From CAIVPM01 sp964615145 (GTDB lineage: Bacteria; Bacteroidota; Bacteroidia; Chitinophagales; Chitinophagaceae): a stretch of DNA of 64,000 nt. Position 1 is the first letter of the stretch. Each line of letters opens with the position of its first letter. Positions 27,397 to 34,793 of the stretch are shown here, in pieces. The notes beneath the pieces were generated by a model. That model did no database searches. It was given only the letters and a program-made list of their open reading frames with translations, and was not told the DNA's origin. The position numbers were made by a program, and so were the translations under genes. The DNA lies in contig CAZTOP010000008.1 in the NCBI GenBank assembly GCA_964615145.1, forward strand, positions 1-64,000. The letters run 5' to 3'.

Positions 27397-27636
27397 ATGA
27401 CACAGTTTAACTCACAAGTAAGCAGCCTTTCACCCAATGGTTCATTTGTTTTATCTCAATCAGATAATCTTGTTTGTAGTGTTGAAAGAAGTAGTGATGG
27501 CAAAAAACTTCGTTTTGTAAGAACCTTTGCCAATGGCAGTTTTGTAGTGGTTAAAGAAACAGATTACACATTGTATCATTACATTAAACCGAATGAACTA
27601 AATAGTATTAAAAATACTAAGGCTGTGTTTAGATAA
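27397..27636 (+). CDS. 79-residue protein of the restriction-modification operon, unknown function
   Basis: A short protein of beta-rich appearance (GSFVLSQSDNLVCSVERSSD, KLRFVRTFANGSFVVVKETD) starting 12 bases after the restriction gene on the same strand, so it is probably in the same transcript. It has no helix-turn-helix that I can see, so it is not an obvious controller protein. A role as an accessory or immunity-related partner is only suggested by position. Confidence 0.6.
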   Translation: MTQFNSQVSSLSPNGSFVLSQSDNLVCSVERSSDGKKLRFVRTFANGSFVVVKETDYTLYHYIKPNELNSIKNTKAVFR

Positions 27637-27783
27637 TACTTGATTGTATACTTACTACTTTTTAAAATTCCATACTAAGCCCAAAAAGATTTTTGAACCC
27701 TTCAAGGTCTATTGCATTAACTTGTTAGACACTACTAAAAAATATATAAAATTAAAAAAAACTTCGAGGCATCATTTCCACCA

Positions 27784-28329
27784 ATGAAAATAACTATTCG
27801 TAACCTGCTCCCGGTTCTTATTCTTATACTTGGCTTTTTTGCTATTAAAAAAGAGTTCCGTGCAACTGATACTGGTTTGTTTTACCAACTTAACTATATA
27901 CCTTTTGGTCTGTTGATTCTTTTTACACTTATTGCAATCTCTTTAGATAAGCTTTTTTATAAAGCTTATAGAACCAAAAAACAATTTATTACTTCTACCA
28001 TTGGCATTTTGTTGTGTTGTATTGTTGTTTATAAAATTTACCAAAGGCATACAATAGATAAGTCAAATACCTTGTACACTTTCTCAACTAAAACTACATT
28101 AAATGAATACTGGGAAATACAATTAAAAGAAAATGAGAAGATGGTACTTGCCAATATAGATATGTTAGGTCAAACACTTTACTATGGCAAGTACACCCAA
28201 AAAGGAGATACGATTACCCTAACCGATATAATGAAAAACCGATACCTGAAACAAACACCTGTTACAGGTATCATCCATCAAAATAAAATTTACTTTAAAG
28301 GCTTAGATACTTTGGGTTTAGTTCAATAA
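27784..28329 (+). CDS. Membrane protein of unknown function
   Basis: A 181-residue protein with three membrane helices in the first half (near 7-22, 40-55 and 68-85) and a soluble C-terminal half made of beta strands (YTFSTKTTLNEYWEIQLKEN, LYYGKYTQKGDTITLTDI, GIIHQNKIYFKGLDTLGLVQ). The C-terminal part resembles small lipocalin-like or output-sensing domains in Bacteroidota, but I cannot name a family. It lies alone after the restriction-modification genes. Confidence 0.65.
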   Translation: MKITIRNLLPVLILILGFFAIKKEFRATDTGLFYQLNYIPFGLLILFTLIAISLDKLFYKAYRTKKQFITSTIGILLCCIVVYKIYQRHTIDKSNTLYTFSTKTTLNEYWEIQLKENEKMVLANIDMLGQTLYYGKYTQKGDTITLTDIMKNRYLKQTPVTGIIHQNKIYFKGLDTLGLVQ

Positions 28330-28399
28330 TATTATCATTGTAATTAAAAATACCTTTAATATTTTTGAGACGCAACTGTACTAATTTTTTTTATATATC

Positions 28400-28546
28400 G
28401 TCCCTATGGGACTTTTGCTAGTTTTTGATGTGATGGCTAACCATATTTTATGCCTACGGCATAGTGCAACTTAAAACCAATAGCTCCACTAGGAGCAAAA
28501 TATTGGTAGAAAGAAATAGCATTAGGTATTAGAGTTCCGTAGGAAC
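28400..28546. repeat. Array of short hairpins, interspersed-repeat-like
   Basis: The 318-base stretch 28330-28647 has no gene but contains four small hairpins with 5-bp stems: GTCCC-TAT-GGGAC at 28400-28412, ATGCC-TAC-GGCAT at 28450-28462, GCTCC-ACTA-GGAGC at 28483-28496 and GTTCC-GTA-GGAAC at 28534-28546. The third is enclosed by ACCAATA/TATTGGT (28476-28482 with 28501-28507). The regular layout suggests a copy of an interspersed repeat. Confidence 0.6.
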
Positions 28547-28647
28547 GAGATATTATTTAGCTTTTATCATATTTTAAATAGCGGTGTTTATAAACCCTAA
28601 TAGGCAGGCATTGGTATAAAAAATTTTATAATAAATATAAATACACT

Positions 28648-28935
28648 ATGGCATTAATATTTACAGGTTCAACCGAATGTGCTATTTGTAAAAAGGTGTT
28701 GCAAGATGGAGAGGCTATAGCTACATTGCCTGCTATTGCTAATACACAGCATCCGTTGTATTCTTTTTTTGATGGTGGTTTCCATCAATCCTGCTTCGAT
28801 AACTGGGAGCATAAAGCAACCATTCAACAAATTATTGAAGAGGAAAGAGCAGCCTATGAAAATTCAGATTACTACAAAGAAATGGTTGCTAAGTATGGTG
28901 AGCCAAAATATAAAAATACAACACCAGATAAATAG
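28648..28935 (+). CDS. Small Cys/His (putative zinc-binding) protein
   Basis: A 95-residue protein with C11-x2-C14 (ECAICKKVL) and H46-x2-C49 (GFHQSCFDNW), which together could bind one zinc ion in a treble-clef or RING-like fold. The C-terminus is helical and charged. No function is known to me. It lies between two blocks of intergenic repeats in the accessory zone. Confidence 0.65.
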   Translation: MALIFTGSTECAICKKVLQDGEAIATLPAIANTQHPLYSFFDGGFHQSCFDNWEHKATIQQIIEEERAAYENSDYYKEMVAKYGEPKYKNTTPDK

Positions 28936-28970
28936 ACTTCTTCGGCAATTCAAAGAACATCTAATAGAGG

Positions 28971-29058
28971 CGTCTTTGCGAGGTTCTTGCCGAAGCAATC
29001 TCCAGCATAAAATAAATTGCCCACTTTCAAGGAGACTGCTTCGTTCCTCGCAGTGACG
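28971..29058. repeat. Imperfect inverted-repeat element (MITE/REP-like)
   Basis: The left arm (CGTCTTTGCGAGG then CGAAGCAATCTCC) and the right arm (GGAGACTGCTTCG then CCTCGCAGTGACG) are imperfect complements around a spacer of about 25 bases. This matches the widespread 'TTGCGAGGAACGAAGCAATCTC' type of bacterial intergenic repeat. The surrounding stretch 28936-29318 holds no gene. Confidence 0.7.
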
Positions 29059-29112
29059 TACACCATTATATTTTTTTAGAATTTTTGAAAAAGTCTCTAA
29101 TGAATATGGGTT

Positions 29113-29192
29113 ACATAGCTTGTTTTTTTACGAAGCACAAAACAATCTTCGCTATGTTTGAGATTGCTTCGGGCAAGAACCTTCGCAATGAC
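29113..29192. repeat. Second, degenerate copy of the inverted-repeat element
   Basis: GATTGCTTCGGGCAAGAACC followed by TTCGCAATGAC at 29162-29192 repeats one arm of the element at 28971-29058. Just before it ACATAGC (29113-29119) pairs with GCTATGT (29151-29157). This looks like a decayed copy. Confidence 0.55.
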
Positions 29193-29318
29193 TTTTTGTT
29201 CCTAAAGTTTACCTATCCAATCATCAGTGTAAATCAGTAGCATCCGTGCTATCTGTGTTGCAACAAATATTCTGTTAATTACCTCACAAAATATCTTTTC
29301 CCCAATTTATCCTAATGG

Positions 29319-29350
29319 TTTGTTAGTCAAATTACAGACCCTTAGTTTTA
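29319..29350 (+). promoter_or_regulatory. Possible promoter for the ABC transporter genes
   Basis: TTTG at 29319-29322, a 20-base spacer and TAGTTTTA at 29343-29350 match the Bacteroidota promoter pattern with one mismatch in the last base of the -7 box. It lies 56 bases ahead of the ATPase start. Confidence 0.4.
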
Positions 29351-29406
29351 CAGATACTATTTTTAACCACAACATTTAATTAATCAATTAATAAACTTTT
29401 ATTCAA

Positions 29407-30273
29407 ATGGAATTAGTTATCAAAAATCTTAGCAAAACATACAGCAATGGGGTTAAGGCTTTAAATAATATTAACTTAAATATTAGTAAAGGAATGTTTG
29501 GTTTGCTTGGTCCTAATGGTGCTGGTAAAAGTACTTTAATGAGAACTATTGCAGCTTTGCAAAATGCAGATAGTGGCAGTATTTTTTTAGGAGATATTGA
29601 TGTAATAAATCAAAAAAATGAACTAAGAAAAGTGTTGGGTTATTTGCCTCAGGATTTTGGTTTTTATCCAAAAGTTTCGGCACTTGACCTGTTAAATCAT
29701 TTTGCAGTGCTAAAAGGTATCAGTAATAAAACAGAACGTAAACAAATGGTAGATGCCTTATTACTGCAAACTAATTTGTATGAAGTAAGAAAAAGAAACG
29801 TGAGTGATTACAGTGGTGGTATGCGTCAGCGTTTTGGTATTGCACAGGCTTTATTGGGTAATCCTAAACTGATTATTGTGGATGAACCCACAGCAGGATT
29901 AGACCCACAAGAAAGAAACAGGTTTCATAATATTTTAAGCGAAATTGGTGAACAGGTAATTGTAATTCTATCTACCCATATTGTAGATGATGTTAAAACA
30001 TTGTGTAACCAAATGGTGGTAATGAACAGAGGTACTATTTTACTGGAAGGCACACCAAAACAAGCAGTGGAAGCCATACAGGGCAAAATATGGACAGCAT
30101 CTATCAACAAAGAAGATTTAACCAGTTACAAAAAACAGTTCAACGTAATTTCTCAATACATTAACGAAGGGAAAATGACGGTTCACGTTTTTGCCAACTC
30201 ACAACCATCGGCCGAGTTTGTTGCTACTGAAGCAGACTTAGAAGATGTTTACTTTTCGCATATTGGAAAGTAA
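29407..30273 (+). CDS. ABC transporter ATP-binding protein
   Basis: A 288-residue ATPase with Walker A GPNGAGKST, Q-loop region GYLPQDFGFYP, signature YSGGMRQR, Walker B LIIVDEPTAGLDP and the H-loop in STHIVDD. This is the ABC-2 type found in transporters of lipids, drugs or antibiotics. The next gene, 99 bases downstream, is its membrane partner fused to a peptidase, so the two form one transport complex. The spacer between them holds an 11-bp inverted repeat (30276-30286 with 30331-30341). Confidence 0.95.
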   Translation: MELVIKNLSKTYSNGVKALNNINLNISKGMFGLLGPNGAGKSTLMRTIAALQNADSGSIFLGDIDVINQKNELRKVLGYLPQDFGFYPKVSALDLLNHFAVLKGISNKTERKQMVDALLLQTNLYEVRKRNVSDYSGGMRQRFGIAQALLGNPKLIIVDEPTAGLDPQERNRFHNILSEIGEQVIVILSTHIVDDVKTLCNQMVVMNRGTILLEGTPKQAVEAIQGKIWTASINKEDLTSYKKQFNVISQYINEGKMTVHVFANSQPSAEFVATEADLEDVYFSHIGK

Positions 30274-30372
30274 TGGTTAATTGTTAGTGGTAAATTATTA
30301 ATTAAGAACCACCTGTTAACAACAAACAAATAACAATTAACAACTATTCACTGATCATTAACTGCTGATTTT

Positions 30373-33300
30373 ATGTTTAAAGAGATATTTTTATTTGAAT
30401 TAAAACAAGGCTTAAAAAAGCCCTCTACCTATATATACTTTAGTATTTTATTTTTATTATCAATGATGCTTGGTTTAGGTGGTACAGGTGCATTGTTTAC
30501 TACCAGAAATGATAGTAATCTTATTATGAATTCGGCATCGGTAATATCTGGTATTTTATTAGTAAGCAGCAGTTCTATATTTAGTTTAATGACTAGTGTT
30601 TTATTGATATCTATCATGGCAAATGCTATACAAAAAGATTATGAGTATAATACACATCCACTTTTTTTTACCAAGCCTATTACTAAATCAAGTTATTTTT
30701 TTGGACGATTTTTAAGTGTGTTTCTTTTAGCAGTATTTGTATTTAGTGGCTTACTAATTGGATATTATTTAGGCATTATACACGCTGCGGGTACAAGCTA
30801 TGTAGGAGCGTTTGAGTTTATTAATTTTATACAACCTTTCTTAATTTTTACCTTACCCAATGTATTTTTATTTGGCGTTATTTTCTTTTCGCTTACTACT
30901 TTTTTGCGTAATACTATGATGGCTTATATAGTAGCCATTATTTTAATGGTATTGCAAATAGCTACTGGTACTATAAGCTCAGATATTGATAATAAAATGC
31001 TGGTAGCTGTATTAGAACCAACTGGCAGCAAGGCTTTGGGCTTAATAACAGAATACTGGAGCCCTGCCGAAAGAAATGCACGGCTCATTCCACTATCGGG
31101 TGCTTTGTTATACAACAGACTACTTTGGTTGGGGATTGCATTGCTTACAACTGCCATTAGTTATTATGGCTTCAATTTTTCGCAATTTTTACAACCTTTT
31201 CAGTTATTTAAAAGAAAAAAAGCAGAGGAACAACCCTCGCAAGTGTTATTAAATAGCTTAAGTGAATTGCCAACAGTGCATCAAGATTTTAGTGTCAAAA
31301 ATGCTTTACAACAAGCTTGGTATTTAGGTTGTTTTGAGTTTAAAAAATTAAATCGTACTGTATTTTTTATAGTAATGTGCTTGTTAAGTATTGGCACTAT
31401 GCTTTTAATTGTAAAGTATATGGATGCTATGTACGATTCGCCAACTTATATGGTTACATATAAAGTACTGGAAGAGGCAGTGGGCTCTTTGGATTTATAT
31501 GCTATGATTTTTATAATTTTTTACAGTGGCACCATTATTTGGCGAGATAGAGAAACTAAAATGGTAGAACTGGTTGGAGCCACTCCTATTAGTAACGGTT
31601 CATTGTTTTTATCAAAATGGATTGGTTTAGAGCTTGGATTTATTTTGCTTTCGGTTATAGGTGCTTTTTGTGGTATATTGATTCAATTATATAATGGTTT
31701 TTATCATATCGATTTTTCACAATATCTGGTTTTTATATTAAAAGGTATTGCATCGAGTAGTGTACTGATTACATTTTGTCTTGCAGTACAGGTGTATTCT
31801 CCTAACAAGTTTTTAGGTTTCTTTTTTGTGCTGATTCCAATTGTAATTATGCCCATAATATTCAGTTTACTGGAATGGGATGTTTTTTTATTAGACTTTA
31901 ATAGCAGTGGCGATTCAAGCGAGTATTCTGATATGAACGGTTATGGAACTACCTTTATTGAATGGCCTGTTTTTAGAACTTACTGGACAAGTATTGCCGT
32001 TTTTCTGGCTATGTTAGCCATTTTGGTTTATGCAAGAGGAAAGGAAAAATCGCTTGTTGGCAGATTTAGATTATCGAAATACTTTTTTGGAGCAAAGTAT
32101 ATGCTTTATATGCTTGCCAGCTTTATCGTTATTGCAGTTTTAGGGTATTACATTTATTATGAAAAAAGAATTGTAAAAACTCATATTTCAGCAAAAACAG
32201 CAGAAAAAAACAGGGCTGAATTTGAAAAAAAATATAAAAAATACGAAACCTTATTACAACCAAGAATTGTAGCCACAGTAGTAAACCTTGATATGTTTAC
32301 CAAAACAAAACAACTACATGTTGCTGGTGTTTACACTTTGGTTAATAAGCATGCTGTTGCCATTGATAGCTTGTATATTGATTATATAGGTGGTAAAAAA
32401 AGTTCTTACAATTTTTCTAAACTTAATCCAACTGTGGGTTATAAAGAGGTATTGAAAGATGAGGAAAATGGCATTAAAATTTTAAAACTTGAGCATCCTT
32501 TACAACCCAATGACTCTATTATTTTCGAATTTGATGTTTGGTATAAACCGCTTAGTTATTTCGATAAAGTAAATTCACCCATTCAAGCTAATGGCACATT
32601 CATTAACAATGAATTTTTCCCAAGTTTTGGATATAATGAAGGAGATGAGCTCAGCGAAAACAGGGCAAGAAAAGAATATAACCTGAAGCCAAAGCCACGA
32701 ATGGCAAAGGTTACAGACTCGGCAGCAAGAATGAACAACTACATTTCAAGCGATGCTGACTGGATAAGATTTGAAACAACGGTTAGTACAGATGAAGGAC
32801 AAATTGCAATAGCACCTGGTTATTTGCAAAAAGAGTGGATAAAAGATGGCAGACATTATTACAGTTATAAAATGGATAGCCCAATTCTTAATTTCTATTC
32901 TTTTTTAAGTGCAGCCTACCAAGTAAAAAAAGATAGCTGGAAGGGAATTAGTTTAGAAATTTATTATAACAAGGGTCACGAGTATAATATAGATAGAATG
33001 ATGAAAGGAATGAAAAAGGCTTTGGAATATTATACCACCAATTTTGGTCCTTATCAGCATCGACAAGTAAGAATTATTGAATTTCCAAGGTATCAATCAT
33101 TTGCTCAATCATTCCCTAATACCATTCCTTTCTCTGAATCTATAGGTTTTATCACAAAAGTTGATGATGAAGATCCATTAAGTATAGATGTTCCGTTTTA
33201 TGTTACAGCACACGAGGTAGCTCATCAATGGTGGGCACATCAAGTAATTGGTGGCAATGTACAAGGTAGTGTTTTAATGAGTGAAACCATGAGTCAGTAC

Positions 33301-34059
33301 AGTGCTTTGATGGTAATGGAAAAAGAGTATGGAAAGGATGCCATGAAGAAGTTCCTGAAATACGAAATGGACAAATATTTAAAAGGAAGAACTTTTGAAA
33401 GTAAAAATGAAATGCCACTGATGCTGGCAGAAAATCAACAATATATTCATTACAATAAAGGTAGTGTGGTAATGTATGCACTAAAAGATTATTTAGGGGA
33501 AGCAACCCTGAATAATGCTATTAAAGAATATTTAAACAAAACTAAATTTACTGGACCTGTTTATACTAATTCAATTGAGTTTGTTAATTACATAAAAAAA
33601 GCAACACCCGACAGTTTACAATATTTAGTAACAGATTTATTTGAGAAGATTACTTTATACGAAAACTATGTTAAAAAACTAGACTATAAGAAAATTAGTG
33701 ATAAAGAATATAAGGTAAGTATAACAGTGGGTTGTGCTAAGTTCTATGCAGACAGCACTGGCAATTTAACCAAAGCTACAGTGAATGACTATGTTGATAT
33801 TGGTATATTCACAATGCAAAAAATTAAAAATAAAGACATAGAGAAACCATTACTATTTACCAGAGTAAAAATGAATGCACCAGAAAAAACATTTGAGTTT
33901 ACTGTAACTGAAAAGCCTGTATCTGCTGGCATTGACCCATACTTAAAGTTAATTGACAGAACACCTAAAAACAATGTTTGCAAGTTTGGAGAAACGCCTT
34001 CAAAACCTAATCTTGATTTAAATGGGAAAGATCTTAGTATTATTATTGGAGGAGAATAA
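30373..34059 (+). CDS. ABC-2 permease fused to M1-family aminopeptidase
   Basis: A 1228-residue fusion. Residues 1 to about 590 hold two sets of ABC-2-type membrane helices (opening FKEIFLFELKQGLKKPSTYI, second set starting near residue 325). After a last helix near 580-600 comes a periplasmic M1 metallopeptidase with the zinc motif HEVAHQWW at residues 947-954 and the downstream zinc-ligand segment (MSETMSQYSALMVMEKEYG). The N-terminal peptidase strand region is also present. The arrangement occurs in other Bacteroidota and suggests a transporter that processes a peptide or uses the peptidase fold for assembly; the substrate is unknown. Cotranscription with the upstream ATPase is likely. Confidence 0.93.
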   Translation: MFKEIFLFELKQGLKKPSTYIYFSILFLLSMMLGLGGTGALFTTRNDSNLIMNSASVISGILLVSSSSIFSLMTSVLLISIMANAIQKDYEYNTHPLFFTKPITKSSYFFGRFLSVFLLAVFVFSGLLIGYYLGIIHAAGTSYVGAFEFINFIQPFLIFTLPNVFLFGVIFFSLTTFLRNTMMAYIVAIILMVLQIATGTISSDIDNKMLVAVLEPTGSKALGLITEYWSPAERNARLIPLSGALLYNRLLWLGIALLTTAISYYGFNFSQFLQPFQLFKRKKAEEQPSQVLLNSLSELPTVHQDFSVKNALQQAWYLGCFEFKKLNRTVFFIVMCLLSIGTMLLIVKYMDAMYDSPTYMVTYKVLEEAVGSLDLYAMIFIIFYSGTIIWRDRETKMVELVGATPISNGSLFLSKWIGLELGFILLSVIGAFCGILIQLYNGFYHIDFSQYLVFILKGIASSSVLITFCLAVQVYSPNKFLGFFFVLIPIVIMPIIFSLLEWDVFLLDFNSSGDSSEYSDMNGYGTTFIEWPVFRTYWTSIAVFLAMLAILVYARGKEKSLVGRFRLSKYFFGAKYMLYMLASFIVIAVLGYYIYYEKRIVKTHISAKTAEKNRAEFEKKYKKYETLLQPRIVATVVNLDMFTKTKQLHVAGVYTLVNKHAVAIDSLYIDYIGGKKSSYNFSKLNPTVGYKEVLKDEENGIKILKLEHPLQPNDSIIFEFDVWYKPLSYFDKVNSPIQANGTFINNEFFPSFGYNEGDELSENRARKEYNLKPKPRMAKVTDSAARMNNYISSDADWIRFETTVSTDEGQIAIAPGYLQKEWIKDGRHYYSYKMDSPILNFYSFLSAAYQVKKDSWKGISLEIYYNKGHEYNIDRMMKGMKKALEYYTTNFGPYQHRQVRIIEFPRYQSFAQSFPNTIPFSESIGFITKVDDEDPLSIDVPFYVTAHEVAHQWWAHQVIGGNVQGSVLMSETMSQYSALMVMEKEYGKDAMKKFLKYEMDKYLKGRTFESKNEMPLMLAENQQYIHYNKGSVVMYALKDYLGEATLNNAIKEYLNKTKFTGPVYTNSIEFVNYIKKATPDSLQYLVTDLFEKITLYENYVKKLDYKKISDKEYKVSITVGCAKFYADSTGNLTKATVNDYVDIGIFTMQKIKNKDIEKPLLFTRVKMNAPEKTFEFTVTEKPVSAGIDPYLKLIDRTPKNNVCKFGETPSKPNLDLNGKDLSIIIGGE

Positions 34060-34074
34060 TGCTAAATAAAAATT

Positions 34075-34122
34075 AGGTTCAAGAGTAGATGAAATTATGA
34101 ATTGGGTACTCCTGAACCTTAT
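34075..34122. terminator. Bidirectional terminator
   Basis: AGGTTCAAGAGTA at 34075-34087 pairs with TACTCCTGAACCT at 34107-34119 with one mismatch and is followed by a T-rich tail. It separates two convergent genes. Confidence 0.65.
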
Positions 34123-34145
34123 TTTAATTATAAAAAAGAAACGTG

Positions 34146-34637
34146 TTACCCTTTCATATTTTCATATTGTAATGGCACACCAAAATTGCTGCTTCTGCAC
34201 AAAGCAATTACGTCTTGCAAATCATCAATTTTTTTTGCAGTAACACGAATAATATTATCCATAATTGCAGCCTGAACTTTTAAGCCACTATCCTTAATTG
34301 CTTTTACAATTTTTTTTGCATCATCTTGTTTAAGCCCATTGCGAACAGTAACTTCTTGCTTTACAATTTTTCCGCTTGGGTAAGGTTCCTTACTAAAATC
34401 AAAAGCATTTGCATCAATACCTTGTTTAATTCCACGAGAAAGAATAACATCAGTTACTTGCTGAATTTTCATGTCGCTTTCTGCTTCAACTTTAATAATA
34501 AAATTCTTTTTATCAAGTTCCATATCAAAATGAGAACCCCGAAAATCAAAGCGATTCTGAATTTCTTTTTTTACAACATTGATAGCATTATCTAATGTTT
34601 GTAAATCAACTTTGCTTGCAATATCAAATGATGGCAT
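34146..34637 (-). CDS. YajQ-family nucleotide-binding protein
   Basis: A 163-residue cytoplasmic protein of the YajQ (DUF520) family, opening with MPSFDIASKVDLQTLDNAIN and containing FDFRGSHFDMELDKKN, IKQEVTVRNGLKQDDAKKIV (with a preceding GK) and IKDSGLKVQAAIMDNIIRVT. Members bind nucleotides, and some bind cyclic di-GMP and act as transcription co-factors. Length is normal. The gene stands alone. Confidence 0.95.
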   Translation of the reverse strand: MPSFDIASKVDLQTLDNAINVVKKEIQNRFDFRGSHFDMELDKKNFIIKVEAESDMKIQQVTDVILSRGIKQGIDANAFDFSKEPYPSGKIVKQEVTVRNGLKQDDAKKIVKAIKDSGLKVQAAIMDNIIRVTAKKIDDLQDVIALCRSSNFGVPLQYENMKG

Positions 34638-34793
34638 ATAACTATAAAATTATTAATTGTTAATATGTATGTTTATAAAAAATCAAAATTATGGAATATT
34701 GAACGCTCTTAATCTATAAAAAATTTCAAAAAAATAATTTTACAACTGTTTTTCAGCTGAAATAAATATCCTTGAATATGAATAAAAATCATC

